A DNA stretch of 64,000 bases from Bradyrhizobium sp. CB1717 (GCF_029714325.1 NZ_CP121666.1:4402001-4466000), one strand, 5' to 3'. Positions 25,428 through 34,878 are shown, numbered from the stretch's first letter. Numbers and translations are program-made. The notes: generated from the letters alone by a model not told the origin.

Positions 25428-26177
25428 GTGAAAACAATTCTTGCAGCTTTTATATCAATCGTCGCCATCTCCGCCGCCCACGCCCAATCGCTCCCCGGCG
25501 GCTTCGTCTATCTGCGCGACATCGATCCCACCATCGTCCAGGACATCCGCTACGCCACGTCGAACAATTTCGTCGGCCGTCCGCTCGCCGGCTACGGCGC
25601 CGGCGAGTGCGTGGTGAAACGGGAGGTGGGGCTGCGGCTGAAGGCGGTGCAAGAGGAGCTGGCGGCGCAAAATCTGTCGCTCAAGATGTTCGACTGCTAC
25701 CGGCCGGCGCGGGCCTCGCTCGACATGGTCAAGTGGTCGCAGAACGGCCACGAGACCGCCGCCGAGCGGCGCTACAATCCAAAGATCCCGAAGACCGAGC
25801 TGTTTCGCCTCGGCTACATCGCGAGCCGCTCGCAGCATTCCACCGGTGCGGCGCTCGACCTCACGCTGGTCGATCTCAAGGCCGACAATTCCGGCAAATA
25901 TGACCCGACCAAGACCTACGCCGATTGCACGGCGCCGGTCGAGGCGCGGGCGCCCGAAGGCAGCGTCGACATGGGCACCGGCTACGACTGTACCGACGCC
26001 AGGGGCCATACCGCAGCACCGTCGATCACACAGGAGCAGCGGGCCTGGCGCAGGCGGCTGGTGGCTGCGATGGCCAGGCAAGGCTTTGTGAACTATTCGA
26101 AGGAGTGGTGGCACTTTTCCCTGCCGGGGGCGGGCGGGGCGGCCTATGATTTCCCGATCCAGCCGCGCCGGAGCTGA
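25428..26177 (+). CDS. D-Ala-D-Ala dipeptidase, VanX family (M15D)
   Basis: 249 residues with a signal peptide ([20 protein letters not shown]), so periplasmic. VanX features: [13 protein letters not shown] (substrate Arg), [13 protein letters not shown] with zinc His and Asp (the SxHxxGxAxD motif), a catalytic Glu and third zinc His in KEWWHFS, and the [16 protein letters not shown]-terminal motif. It likely trims D-Ala-D-Ala peptides for recycling; without vanH or vanA neighbours, a resistance role is unlikely. GTG start at 25428 with AAGGACG upstream. Followed 20 bp later by the AidB-type gene. Confidence 0.93.
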   Translation: MKTILAAFISIVAISAAHAQSLPGGFVYLRDIDPTIVQDIRYATSNNFVGRPLAGYGAGECVVKREVGLRLKAVQEELAAQNLSLKMFDCYRPARASLDMVKWSQNGHETAAERRYNPKIPKTELFRLGYIASRSQHSTGAALDLTLVDLKADNSGKYDPTKTYADCTAPVEARAPEGSVDMGTGYDCTDARGHTAAPSITQEQRAWRRRLVAAMARQGFVNYSKEWWHFSLPGAGGAAYDFPIQPRRS

Positions 26178-26197
26178 TTCCGCGCCGAGGACGCAAG

Positions 26198-27841
26198 ATG
26201 ACCCAGCCCGCATTTTCGACCCACGAGGTCTTCAACCAGTCGCCGCCATTCGAGGACGTCGATCTGTTTGCCGTGGACCGACCGCTGGTCGACGCGGTCA
26301 AGGCCAATGGCGGTGCGGCGGCGGAGCGGGAGTTGTCGGAGTTCGGCAGGCATTGGGGCTCGGTCGCGATGGCCGATCGCGGCCGCGTGGCGAACGAGAA
26401 CACGCCGAAGCTGCGGACGTTTGATGCAAAAGGCAACCGGCGCGACCAGGTCGAGTTTCACCCCTCGTATCACGAGCTGATGGCGCACAGCGCGCATGCC
26501 GGCGTGCACAATTCGACCTGGACGGCGGACGGAAGACCTGCAGGCGATGCCGCCGAGGTCATCCGGGCCGCAAGGTTCTACATCGCCGCGCAGGTCGAGA
26601 CCGGCCATCTCTGCCCGATCACGATGACGCGCGCCTCCGTCGCGGCGCTCGCGATGCAGCCGGATCTGCTCGCGCGTGTGATGCCGGTGCTGTCGACCAG
26701 AAGCTACGATCCCGCCTTCGCGCCGTGGTGGGAGAAGCGCGGCATGACGCTCGGCATGGGCATGACGGAGAAGCAGGGCGGCACTGACGTCCGCGCCAAC
26801 ATGACGCGCGCGGTGCGCGACGGCGATGCCTATCGCATCACCGGCCACAAATGGTTCATGTCGGCGCCGATGTGCGATGCGTTCCTGGTGCTGGCGCAGG
26901 CCAATAGCGGGCTGACCTGTTTCTTCATGCCGCGCTTTGCGCCTGACGGTTCGGTCAATGCGATCCAGTTCCAGCGGCTGAAGGACAAGCTCGGCAACCG
27001 CTCCAATGCCTCCTCCGAAGTCGAGTTCGTCGGGGCCTATGCGCAAGCCGTCGGCGAGGAGGGCAAGGGCATCCGCACCATCATCCAGATGGTGCAGCTG
27101 ACGCGGCAGGATTGCGCGATCGCCTCCGTCGGCCTGATGCGTTCGGGCCTCGCCCATGCGCTGCATCACGCGCGTCATCGCAGCGTATTCCAGAAACATC
27201 TTGCCGATCAGCCCTTGATGCAGGCCGTGCTCTCGGACATGGCGCTGCATGTGGAGGCGAGCGTGGCGTTGGTGATGCGGCTCTGCCGCGCCTTCGACCG
27301 GACCCCGCACGACGCGTCGGAGGCCGCCTATATGCGGCTGCTCACGCCCGCGATCAAATACTGGACGTGCAAGAGCGCGCCGGCATTTCTCTATGAGGCG
27401 ATGGAGTGCCTCGGCGGCAACGGCTATGTCGAGGACGGCATTTTGGCGCGCCACTACCGGGAGTCGCCGGTCAACGCGATTTGGGAGGGCTCAGGCAACG
27501 TGATGTGCCTCGACGTGCTCCGCGCGCTCGCGCGCGAGCCGGAGGCGGCGACGGCCGTGCTGCAAACGCTTGCGGCCGAGACCAAAGGTCTGCCGGGCGC
27601 CGGCGAGGCGGCCGCATTCATCGGCAAGACGTTTCGGCGCGCCGACGGCGAGCGCGTCGCGCGCCTTGCGGTCGAGAAGCTGGCACTGCTTGCCGCGGCG
27701 GCTGCGCTCAATGGCGTGTCGCCGCACCAGGCCGAACTGTTCGCCGCCACGCGGCTCGCAACGAGCCACGCCAGCATGTATGGCGCGGTCGAGCTCGATA
27801 GTGGCGACGTGCGTACGCTGCTGGAGCGGGCATTGCAGTGA
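26198..27841 (+). CDS. aidB: AidB-like acyl-CoA dehydrogenase
   Basis: 547 residues, the size of E. coli AidB rather than of the 380-residue beta-oxidation enzymes. FAD-binding acyl-CoA dehydrogenase core: MGMTEKQGGTDVRANMT (about residue 190) is the AidB-type flavin loop, KWFMSAPMCDAFLVLAQ follows, and MECLGGNGYVED near residue 400 and ESPVNAIWEGSGNVM are family motifs. AidB binds DNA and is part of the adaptive response to alkylation in enterobacteria; in rhizobia it may instead act in isovaleryl-CoA-like metabolism. Overlaps the next gene by 4 bp (GTGA), so coupled to the CPBP protease. Confidence 0.9.
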   Translation: MTQPAFSTHEVFNQSPPFEDVDLFAVDRPLVDAVKANGGAAAERELSEFGRHWGSVAMADRGRVANENTPKLRTFDAKGNRRDQVEFHPSYHELMAHSAHAGVHNSTWTADGRPAGDAAEVIRAARFYIAAQVETGHLCPITMTRASVAALAMQPDLLARVMPVLSTRSYDPAFAPWWEKRGMTLGMGMTEKQGGTDVRANMTRAVRDGDAYRITGHKWFMSAPMCDAFLVLAQANSGLTCFFMPRFAPDGSVNAIQFQRLKDKLGNRSNASSEVEFVGAYAQAVGEEGKGIRTIIQMVQLTRQDCAIASVGLMRSGLAHALHHARHRSVFQKHLADQPLMQAVLSDMALHVEASVALVMRLCRAFDRTPHDASEAAYMRLLTPAIKYWTCKSAPAFLYEAMECLGGNGYVEDGILARHYRESPVNAIWEGSGNVMCLDVLRALAREPEAATAVLQTLAAETKGLPGAGEAAAFIGKTFRRADGERVARLAVEKLALLAAAAALNGVSPHQAELFAATRLATSHASMYGAVELDSGDVRTLLERALQ

Positions 27842-28629
27842 GCCTCCCCAACGAAAGCCTCCTGATGGACTCCCTCAATCCCGATCATCCGCCGCTCGTC
27901 ATGACGCCTGCGCCGCCGCGCGTCTGGAAGTTTTGGGGCACGGCGCTGTGGGGCCTCTTCATCTTCTTCGCGATGTTCGTCGGCCAGGTCGGGGCGATCG
28001 TCCTGCTGGTCGTGCTCCGCGGCGTTCCCCTCGACATGGCCTCGCTCCAGTCGATCGGTCACGAGCCCCAGGCGCTGGCGCTGTCGGTGATCACAGGGCT
28101 GCCGGCGACGCTGGCGGCGGTGTGGCTCGCCATCAGCATCAAGAGGGCGTCCTTCGTCGACTATCTCGCGCTCTATTGGCCGTCGTGGAAGCAACTGTTG
28201 TTCGGAGCAGTCGGTCTCGTCCTGATCGTCCTGGCCTGGGAGGTGGCGTCGCGATCGCTCGGCCGCGAGGCGACGCCGGGCTTCATGACCGATCTGTTGA
28301 AATCGGGCCGCGACAAGGGCGCTGCGCTCCTGCTGCTGGTCGCCTTCAGCGTGGCCGCGCCGATTTCGGAAGAAGTCCTGGCGCGCGGCTTCCTGTTTCG
28401 CGGCTGGTCGGCGAGCTTTTTGCGCGTGCCCGGCGCGATTCTGCTGTCGTCGCTGGTGTGGACAATCGTGCACCTGCAATACGACATGTATTTCCTCGCC
28501 GAGGTGTTCACCATCGGCCTGTGGTTCGGCTACATGCGCTACCGTGCTAATTCGCTCTGGCTGACAACCATCCTGCACGCGCTGAACAACATGACGGCGG
28601 TGGTGCTGACGATGTGGTTGGGGAGTTGA
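27838..28629 (+). CDS. CPBP-family intramembrane metalloprotease
   Basis: 263 residues, about seven hydrophobic segments. The CPBP/Abi (Rce1-like) motifs are present: SEEVLARGFLFRG (EExxxR, near residue 178) and two later histidines in WTIVHLQYDMY and ILHALNNMTA. Such membrane proteases process unknown peptides; some confer bacteriocin self-immunity. The GTG start overlaps the AidB-type stop. An 87-bp repeat follows the stop. Confidence 0.88.
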   Translation: MSLPNESLLMDSLNPDHPPLVMTPAPPRVWKFWGTALWGLFIFFAMFVGQVGAIVLLVVLRGVPLDMASLQSIGHEPQALALSVITGLPATLAAVWLAISIKRASFVDYLALYWPSWKQLLFGAVGLVLIVLAWEVASRSLGREATPGFMTDLLKSGRDKGAALLLLVAFSVAAPISEEVLARGFLFRGWSASFLRVPGAILLSSLVWTIVHLQYDMYFLAEVFTIGLWFGYMRYRANSLWLTTILHALNNMTAVVLTMWLGS

Positions 28630-28653
28630 GGCGGCAGGTGTTGCCTCGCACTC

Positions 28654-28740
28654 CGTCATTGCGAGCGCAGCGAAGCAATCCAGATTACCTCCGCGGAGAC
28701 AGTCTGGATTGCTTCGTCGCAAGGGCTCCTCGCAATGACG
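28654..28740. repeat. 87-bp CGTCATTGCGAG palindromic repeat, copy 3
   Basis: Almost identical to the copy at 14678 (same CGTCATTGCGAGCG start, AGTCTGGATTGCTTCG arm and CTCGCAATGACG end), 14 kb away. Sits between convergent genes. Confidence 0.92.
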
Positions 28741-28772
28741 ACGGAGAGAGAGCGTGTTCGCAATGACCAGGT

Positions 28773-29696
28773 CTAGGCCACCAGCGCAATTGCGACCGGC
28801 ATCGTGATCGCCGCCAAAATCGTCTGCAGCGTGATGATCTGCGCCAGCAGCGGCGCATCGCCGCCCATCTGGCGGGCCAGCACATAGGCGCTGGGCGAGG
28901 TCGGCACCGCCGCGCAGATCGCGACGATCGCGAGGCTGTTGCCTGACAGCCCGAAACAGGCGGCAAGCACCAGCGCGAGCACGGGCATCAGGACCAGCTT
29001 GAATGCCACCCCGATCGCCGCACCCGTGCTCGGGCGGAGCAGGCCCTTGAGCTGCAGGCCGGCGCCGGTGACGAGCAGGCCGATCGCCAGCGAGGAGCGG
29101 CTGAGCGCGTCCGCCACCTCGTGCCAGATCTTCGGTAGCGGCAGATGAACGACGTTGATGACGAGGCCGATCACGCAGGCCCAGATCAGGGGATTGCGGA
29201 TCACCGTCATGACGATGGCGCGGGCGGACTGCTTCTCGGGCGCTGCGTAATGTGCAAGCACGGCGACGCTGAAGACGTTGACCAGCGGAATGATCGCAAC
29301 CATCGCCACGGAGGCGAGCGCCAGCCCGACATCGCCGAACATGTTGGCGGAAACAGACAGCGCGACATAGGTCTGCCAGCGCGTCGCGCCCTGGAAGATC
29401 GACGTGAAGGCGGGGCCGTCAATGTCGAGCCGCGACAGCGCGGGGCGGAGCGCGAGGCAGAGCAGCGACATCGCCAGTGCCGACAGCAGCAGCGCGCCGC
29501 CGACGCCGGCGACCGGCACTTTTGAAAGGTCCGCCTTCACCAGCGTCTGGATCAGCAGCATCGGGAACAGCACGAAATAGGTCAGCCGCTCCAGCCCGTG
29601 CCATTGTGTGTCGAGCCGCATCAGGCTGTGCCGGAGCACCACGCCGAGCACGATGAGGATGAAGACCGGCAGCAGCGCCGCGATCACGACGGCCAT
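28773..29696 (-). CDS. AEC-family transporter
   Basis: 307 residues with eight to ten hydrophobic segments in two halves, the auxin efflux carrier-like (Mem_trans) layout. N-terminal VIAALLPVFILIVLGVVLRH and internal GDVGLALASVAMVAIIPLVNV are typical, as is the C-terminal AAVPTSPSAYVLARQMGGDA block. Substrate probably an organic anion such as malonate or malate, not predictable. Lies 4 bp after ruvX on the same strand, so probably cotranscribed with it. Confidence 0.92.
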   Translation of the reverse strand: MAVVIAALLPVFILIVLGVVLRHSLMRLDTQWHGLERLTYFVLFPMLLIQTLVKADLSKVPVAGVGGALLLSALAMSLLCLALRPALSRLDIDGPAFTSIFQGATRWQTYVALSVSANMFGDVGLALASVAMVAIIPLVNVFSVAVLAHYAAPEKQSARAIVMTVIRNPLIWACVIGLVINVVHLPLPKIWHEVADALSRSSLAIGLLVTGAGLQLKGLLRPSTGAAIGVAFKLVLMPVLALVLAACFGLSGNSLAIVAICAAVPTSPSAYVLARQMGGDAPLLAQIITLQTILAAITMPVAIALVA

Positions 29697-29700
29697 GGGA

Positions 29701-30180
29701 TCAGCCGGCGCGCAGGTTTGCGAGGCGGTCGAGCGCGCCTTGCAGGATGAAGATCGCGGCGTGCTCGTCGATGACCTCGGCGCGCTTGGCTCGGCTGACG
29801 TCCATGCCGATCAGCTCGCGTTCGACGGCCGCGGTCGACAGGCGCTCGTCCCAGAGGCCGATGGGAAGCGCGGTGAGGCCGGCGAGGTTGCGGGCGAAGG
29901 CGCGGGTGGATTGCGCGCGCGGGCCCTCGCTGCCGTCCATATTGATGGGAAGGCCGAGCACGAAGCCGACCACCTTGCGCTCGGTCGCGATCGCAAGGAG
30001 CCGTGCGGCATCCTGCTTGAACTGCTTGCGCTGGATGGTCTCGACGCCGGTGGCGAGCCGCCGGTCCGGGTCGGACACGGCGACGCCAATGGTCTTGGTG
30101 CCCAAATCAAGCCCGACCAGCGCACCGCGTTCGGGCCAGTGGGTTGCAGCATCGACGAGAGGCAGGATAAGAGCCGGCAT
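29701..30180 (-). CDS. ruvX: Holliday-junction resolvase-like RuvX (YqgF)
   Basis: 159 residues. RuvC-like nuclease fold: [21 protein letters not shown] near residue 22, [15 protein letters not shown] near 80, [14 protein letters not shown] near 110 and the C-terminal [14 protein letters not shown], giving the Asp/Glu/Asp active site. YqgF proteins help process pre-16S rRNA and belong to the essential core. The frame is open well upstream, but ATG at 30180 gives the family length. Next to the divergent small membrane gene; gatCAB follows at distance. Confidence 0.93.
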   Translation of the reverse strand: MPALILPLVDAATHWPERGALVGLDLGTKTIGVAVSDPDRRLATGVETIQRKQFKQDAARLLAIATERKVVGFVLGLPINMDGSEGPRAQSTRAFARNLAGLTALPIGLWDERLSTAAVERELIGMDVSRAKRAEVIDEHAAIFILQGALDRLANLRAG

Positions 30181-30227
30181 GGCCTTAGCGCATATCACGC
30201 GTCGCGCTGCGGAGTGAACCCTCGACA

Positions 30228-30443
30228 ATGGATGCACTGACACTATTCGGCCTATTTGCCGTGACGGCGATGCTGGTCTGCTATGCCCTGGAGGACCGCA
30301 GCCACTGGTTCGTGCTGCTGTTCGCGGCGTCCTGCGCGCTCGGCTCGGCCTACGGCTTCCTCCAGGGCGCCTGGCCGTTCGGCCTCGTCGAGGCGATCTG
30401 GACCGCGGTTGCATTGCGGCGGTGGCATCTGAGGCCGCGGTGA
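30228..30443 (+). CDS. Small membrane protein
   Basis: 71 residues, two hydrophobic helices ([20 protein letters not shown] and [20 protein letters not shown]) and a C-terminal [15 protein letters not shown]. The ATG lies 47 bp from the divergent ruvX start. Small proteins of this form (YgaP- or CBU_0592-like two-helix type) are common in Rhizobiales. Function unknown. Confidence 0.75.
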   Translation: MDALTLFGLFAVTAMLVCYALEDRSHWFVLLFAASCALGSAYGFLQGAWPFGLVEAIWTAVALRRWHLRPR

Positions 30444-30521
30444 CGGCGGGGCGGGCGAGGGGGCTGCCGGACAGCAAGCGGATCCTCGCCCGGGTCTTGG
30501 ATCAGCAGGTCGCGATCGGGA

Positions 30522-31457
30522 TCAGCGGATCGCGATCGGGTTGATCATCGCCTGCACGCCGCCGGTCCAGCGCGGCTGTCCCAACACGAACAGGAATTCA
30601 TAGCCCTTGTCCCGGGCGAGCGCGGCGGTGTCCATGTTCTCGAGGATGTAGGTCCCGTTCATGGCGAGCAGGATCTGGTGCACCTCGAACACGTTCTTGG
30701 ATTCGAACGGCAGCACCTCGAGCGCCCAGGTGTCGGCGCCAACAGCGACGACGCCCTTGCCGGTCAAGTACTTCGCGCCTTCGACGCCGAGACCGGGCTC
30801 GCCGGCCGAGTAGCGCTTGTCATCCTTGCCGATCAGGCTGAGCCAGCCGGTGTGGAAGATGACGACGTCGCCCTGGCGGATCTCGACGTTCTGCTGCTTG
30901 GCGGCTTCCTCGATCTCCTTGACGTTGAAGGCGGTACCTTCCTTGACGATGTCGGTCTTGAAATAGGCGGCCATGTCGAGCAGCACGCCGCGGGTGACCA
31001 TCGGCGGCACCTTCTCGATGCCGAGCTTCTTCAACCCGGTGGGATCGGCGAAATCGGCAAGCTTGTTGCCGTTGTAATAGACGTGCTCGACGCCGAGATG
31101 GCCGAGCCCGTCGAGCTGGCTGCCGATGCCGACCCAGGTATCGAGGATGTCGTCGTTGTAGGTCGCCTTGTTGGGACCGAGGCCCGGGCTGCCGGCCTGT
31201 CCCGGCTGCACCACCGTGATCTTGAAGGTGCGTGGCGGATAGGCGGGTGTCTGCGACGTGACGGGAATGCCGAGGGCGTAGGTCTTGCCGGTCTTCACCA
31301 GAGAGGCGGCCTTCACCACGAGCTCGGGCGTCATGTAGTTGGCGGCACCGATCTCGTCGTTCGGCCCCCATTTTGATTTGGTCCAGTCCTGGGCGCTTGC
31401 AGTTCCTGATATCGCCGACAACGCGGCGACGCAGCACAACACGAGCGTATTGCGCAT
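30522..31457 (-). CDS. Cyclase-family (kynurenine formamidase-like) hydrolase
   Basis: 311 residues with a cleavable signal peptide (NTLVLCCVAALSAISGTASA-Q), so probably periplasmic. The metal-site region usually written HxGTHxDxxxH reads GIGSQLDGLGHLG near residue 120, a variant with Gln for the second His but Asp and the following His kept. GAANYMTPE and DVVIFHTGWLSLIG are typical of the family. Related enzymes hydrolyse N-formylkynurenine, isatin or act as polyketide-type cyclases; substrate unknown. ATG at 31457 has GGGAGG upstream. Confidence 0.85.
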   Translation of the reverse strand: MRNTLVLCCVAALSAISGTASAQDWTKSKWGPNDEIGAANYMTPELVVKAASLVKTGKTYALGIPVTSQTPAYPPRTFKITVVQPGQAGSPGLGPNKATYNDDILDTWVGIGSQLDGLGHLGVEHVYYNGNKLADFADPTGLKKLGIEKVPPMVTRGVLLDMAAYFKTDIVKEGTAFNVKEIEEAAKQQNVEIRQGDVVIFHTGWLSLIGKDDKRYSAGEPGLGVEGAKYLTGKGVVAVGADTWALEVLPFESKNVFEVHQILLAMNGTYILENMDTAALARDKGYEFLFVLGQPRWTGGVQAMINPIAIR

Positions 31458-31644
31458 CGATAGTCCTCCCGATGTTTTGGCTTCGTTTATGGTTTCGCGC
31501 TGGCCAGTCACTCATCCTAACGTAGAATGATCGCGCGCTTCAAAGCTTTTTGAAGTGCTGCGCTGCGATGGCAGACGCGGCGCGGATCGATTCAAACACG
31601 ATGGATTTGTGACGAATTTCGTGGCGTGGAACGTTCGCGTCGCA

Positions 31645-32535
31645 TCAGGCCGCGATGACGTCGTCATCCTTCTCCAGGCAGGCGATGAAACCTTGTAGCG
31701 CGCTGTATTGATGTCCGGTGCTGCGCTGAATGAAGAGTGTCTCGGCGCGCGCATGCGAGGAGCTCAGCGTGTGAATGGAGACGCTTCCGTTCATCGCGCT
31801 GCGTTCGACGACCGCGCGCGGCAGCAGCGTCACGCCCATGTCGGCGGCGACACAGCCGATCATGCCGTCGAGCGTACCAAGCTCGAAGCGTGCGGCCGAC
31901 GGCCAGCCGAACTCGACGAACACCTGCTCGAGCCGCTGGCGATAGGTGCAGCCGGTGCGAAACACCAGCGCGGTCGGACCCGACTCCGGCGTGCCGGCGC
32001 GCAGCTCGGGCAGCGACGTCCAGCGCCGCGCGCTGAGCAGCACCAGCTCTTCGCGGAAGGCGCTCGTCGCCGTGAGGTCGGCATGCGCGATGGGACCTGC
32101 GACGAAGGCACCGTCGAGCGTGCCGTCGAGCACGCCGGCGACGAGGTCGGCGGTGGTGGCGGTGCGCAAGGTGAGGCGCACGGCGGGGAAGCGACGGTGG
32201 AAATCGGCGAGGAGTGGTGGCAATCGCACCGCTGCCGTTGTCTCCATCGAGCCGATCGCCAGCGGTCCCTTCGGTTCGCCGTCGTCGCGCGCGGCCAGCA
32301 CGGCCTCGCGCGATAGCGCGGCCATCCGCTGCGCGTAGGGGAGGAGACGTTTGCCGGCGCCGGTCAGTGTCATGCCGCGGCTGTGGCGTTCGAACAGCGG
32401 CGTGCCGATCTCCGCCTCCAGTGCCTTCACGCGCTGGGTGACGTTCGATTGCACCGTGTTGAGCTCTTCCGCGGCGCGGGTGATGCCGCCGGTGCGGGCG
32501 ACCACGGCAAAGGTCTGGATGTCGCTGAGTTCCAT
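31645..32535 (-). CDS. LysR-family transcriptional regulator
   Basis: 296 residues. N-terminal winged HTH MELSDIQTFAVVARTGGITR then NTVQSNVTQRVKALEAEIG and LFERHSRGMTLTGAGKRLLPYA, followed by the LysR substrate-binding fold (LAIGSMETTAAVRLPPLLAD at residue 90). Divergent from the first nitronate monooxygenase gene with a 97-bp gap, the classic LysR arrangement, so it probably regulates that gene and the one after it. ATG at 32535 matches the conserved first residues; the frame is open 13 codons further. Confidence 0.93.
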   Translation of the reverse strand: MELSDIQTFAVVARTGGITRAAEELNTVQSNVTQRVKALEAEIGTPLFERHSRGMTLTGAGKRLLPYAQRMAALSREAVLAARDDGEPKGPLAIGSMETTAAVRLPPLLADFHRRFPAVRLTLRTATTADLVAGVLDGTLDGAFVAGPIAHADLTATSAFREELVLLSARRWTSLPELRAGTPESGPTALVFRTGCTYRQRLEQVFVEFGWPSAARFELGTLDGMIGCVAADMGVTLLPRAVVERSAMNGSVSIHTLSSSHARAETLFIQRSTGHQYSALQGFIACLEKDDDVIAA

Positions 32536-32632
32536 GGCATCGTTTCGCTTTTGAGATGGCAGCGTTCGTAACAATTCATTTTTCGAGAATGCTAGTCGCG
32601 CCTAATCTCGCTGTCCAGATCGGAGAGAGACC

Positions 32633-33658
32633 ATGCCGCTTGCGACGTCGCTGACCACGCTGCTCCAGATCAGGCATCCGATCCTGCTGGCGCCGATGGA
32701 TGTCGTCGCCGGCAGCCGTCTGGTCTCCGCTGTGAGCCGTGCCGGCGGCTTCGGCATTCTCGGCGGCGGCTATGGCGAGCGGGCGTGGCTGGAGCAGGAG
32801 ACCGCGAAGCTCGCCGAACTGTCTGCGCCATTCGGGATCGGCTTCATCACCTGGAGCCTCGCCAGAAGGCCCGAGCTGCTCGATGTCGCGCTTGCTGCAA
32901 AGCCATCTGCGATCATGTTGTCGTTCGGCGATCCCGCGCCGTTCGCAGCAAAGATCAAGTCTGCCGGTGCGCGCCTGATCTGTCAGGTGCAGGACGAGGT
33001 GATGGCACGGCAGGCGCTCGACGCCGGTGCCGACATCCTGATCGCGCAGGGGACGGAGGCGGGCGGTCACGGCGCCTCGCGCACCACCGTCGATCTGGTG
33101 CCTGCGATCGTCGATCTCGCCGCGGGCCGTGTGCCTGTCGTCGCGGCCGGCGGCATCGCGGACGGGCGCGGGCTCGCCGCGATGATGATGCTGGGCGCGA
33201 GCGGCGTGCTGCTCGGCACGCGCTTCTATGCGAGCCAGGAGGCTGACGGCGCGGAGGAGGCCAAGCGGCGCATCTGCGCAGCGAACAGCGGCGCGACGGT
33301 GCGCGGCATCATCTTCGATCTCTCCCGCAACAATGTCTGGCCGGCGCCGTTCACGGGACGGTGCCTGGTCAACGACCATGCGCGGCGCTGGATCGGGCGC
33401 GAGGTCGAGCTGATGCAGAATGTCGCCGCAGTCGCGGCTGAATATGCGGCGGCAAAGGCGGCAGGCAATTTCGATGTCGCAGCCGTGATCGCGGGCGAGG
33501 CGGTCGGATTGATTCATGATATTCCACCGGCGGCGGAGATCGTGGAGCGGATTGCGGTTGAGGCGGAGCAGGTAATGGACGGCCGGAGAAACTCCGCCGC
33601 TTCTTTCCCTTCTCCCCTTGTGGGAGAAGGTGGCGCGGATGCAATCCGCGCCGGATGA
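32633..33658 (+). CDS. Nitronate monooxygenase (2-nitropropane dioxygenase family)
   Basis: 341 residues, FMN-binding TIM barrel that oxidises alkyl nitronates such as propionate-3-nitronate. MDVVAGSRLVSAVSRAGGFG near residue 23, FGIGFITW, QGTEAGGHGASRT near 143 (with the catalytic-type His), VVAAGGIADGRGLAAMMMLG and ASGVLLGTRFYAS follow the family. The last roughly 20 residues (from NSAASFPSPLVGEG on) are encoded by a dispersed palindromic repeat, so the original C-terminus has been replaced. ATG at 32633 with GGAGAGAC upstream. Confidence 0.92.
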   Translation: MPLATSLTTLLQIRHPILLAPMDVVAGSRLVSAVSRAGGFGILGGGYGERAWLEQETAKLAELSAPFGIGFITWSLARRPELLDVALAAKPSAIMLSFGDPAPFAAKIKSAGARLICQVQDEVMARQALDAGADILIAQGTEAGGHGASRTTVDLVPAIVDLAAGRVPVVAAGGIADGRGLAAMMMLGASGVLLGTRFYASQEADGAEEAKRRICAANSGATVRGIIFDLSRNNVWPAPFTGRCLVNDHARRWIGREVELMQNVAAVAAEYAAAKAAGNFDVAAVIAGEAVGLIHDIPPAAEIVERIAVEAEQVMDGRRNSAASFPSPLVGEGGADAIRAG

Positions 33659-33782
33659 GGGGTTTCTATCCGCGGCGAACAAAATCAAATTGGAGAGGTC
33701 TGCTTCCGCGGATGCAAACCCCTCACCCGTCTCGCCGCTACGCGGCGATCCACCCTCTCCCACAAAGGGGAGAGGGGAAGAG
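33604..33782. repeat. CCTTCTCCC/CCCTCTCCC inverted repeat pair
   Basis: Two hairpin-forming blocks, one around 33608-33630 (CCTTCTCCC..GGGAGAAGG) and one at about 33755-33780 (CACCCTCTCCCACAAAGGGG), bracket related GGCGCGGATGCAATCC and CTTCCGCGGATGCAAACC segments in inverse arrangement. It supplies the 3' end of the first monooxygenase gene and fills the 143-bp gap before the second. Confidence 0.7.
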
Positions 33783-33801
33783 CGAATACGAGGCAAGAAC
33801 C

Positions 33802-34878
33802 ATGTGGCCTGACCGTCGACTGATCGACCTCTTCAAGACCGAATTCCCGATCGTGCTGGCGCCGATCGCGGGCGCGATGGACGCAAAGCTAGCGATAGCG
33901 GCGGCACAGGGCGGCGCGCTCGGCTCGTTGCCGTGTGCGATGCTGTCGGCCGAGAAGGCGCGCGAGCAGGTCAACATCATCCGCCAGCATGTCTCCGCGC
34001 CGCTCAACATGAACTTCTTCGCCCACAAGCCGCGCGAGCTTTCGGCCGAAGCCGAGGCGCGCTGGAAGCAGCGCCTGGCTTCCTATTACGCCGAGTATGG
34101 TCTCGATCCTGCCGCGCCGATCGCGGGCGCCGGCCGCGCGCCATTCGATGCCGCGTTCTGCGAGGTGGTCGAGGAATTGAAGCCGGAGGTCGTCAGCTTC
34201 CATTTTGGCCTGCCGGAGCCCAGACTGCTTCAGCGCGTGAAGGCCACGGGCGCCATCGTCATGTCGTCGGCCACGATCGTGAAAGAGGCGATCTGGTTGG
34301 AGGAGAACGGCGCCGACGTCATTATCGCGCAGGGCGCCGAGGCGGGCGGCCATCGCGGCATGTTCCTGACCGAGAATGTCGCCGGGCAACCCGGCACTTT
34401 CGCGCTGGTGCCGCAGGTGGTCGACGCGGTGAAGGTGCCCGTCATCGCGGCCGGCGGCATCGCCGACGGACGGGGCATCGCGGCGGCTTTCGCGTTGGGG
34501 GCTTCCGGGGTGCAGATCGGCTCAGCATATCTGCGCTGCCCGGAGTCCACGGTGAGCCCGGCAGCGCGCCTGGCGCTGGCACGGGCGGGGGACGATTCGA
34601 CCGTCATCACCAATGTGGTGTCCGGCCGTCCAGCACGTGGCGTCCCCAACCGTGTCATGCGCGAGATCGGCCCGATTTCGCCGGATGCGCCGGTATTCCC
34701 GCATGCCGCGACTGCGCTCGGACCGCTGAAAGCTGCTGCCGAAAAGCAGGGCAAGATCGATTTCACCAATCTCTTTGCCGGACAGGCCATCGCCCTCGGC
34801 CGCGAGGCCCCCGCGGCCGAATTGACCCGGGAGTTGGCCAAATCGGCCCTGGCCCGCCTGAAAGCGCTGGCCGGATAG
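33802..34878 (+). CDS. Nitronate monooxygenase (second copy)
   Basis: 358 residues. Same family as the gene before it but clearly diverged: APIAGAMDAKLAIAAAQGGA at residue 21, LNMNFFAHKP near 66, QGAEAGGHRG near 178 with the active-site His, and AAGGIADGRGIAAAFALGAS near 222. Class I-type sequence (NFFAH, GGHRG), so more likely a true nitronate oxidase than the first copy. ATG at 33802 is the family start; the frame is open back through the repeat. Ends 78 bp before gatC. Confidence 0.93.
   Translation: MWPDRRLIDLFKTEFPIVLAPIAGAMDAKLAIAAAQGGALGSLPCAMLSAEKAREQVNIIRQHVSAPLNMNFFAHKPRELSAEAEARWKQRLASYYAEYGLDPAAPIAGAGRAPFDAAFCEVVEELKPEVVSFHFGLPEPRLLQRVKATGAIVMSSATIVKEAIWLEENGADVIIAQGAEAGGHRGMFLTENVAGQPGTFALVPQVVDAVKVPVIAAGGIADGRGIAAAFALGASGVQIGSAYLRCPESTVSPAARLALARAGDDSTVITNVVSGRPARGVPNRVMREIGPISPDAPVFPHAATALGPLKAAAEKQGKIDFTNLFAGQAIALGREAPAAELTRELAKSALARLKALAG

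Noticed and set aside
25428..26177. Vancomycin-resistance determinant
   Set aside because: The VanX-type fold is present but vanH, vanA and the two-component genes are not; a peptide-recycling role is simpler.
33655..33801. N-terminal extension of the second nitronate monooxygenase
   Set aside because: Encoded by a dispersed repeat; the family start is at 33802.
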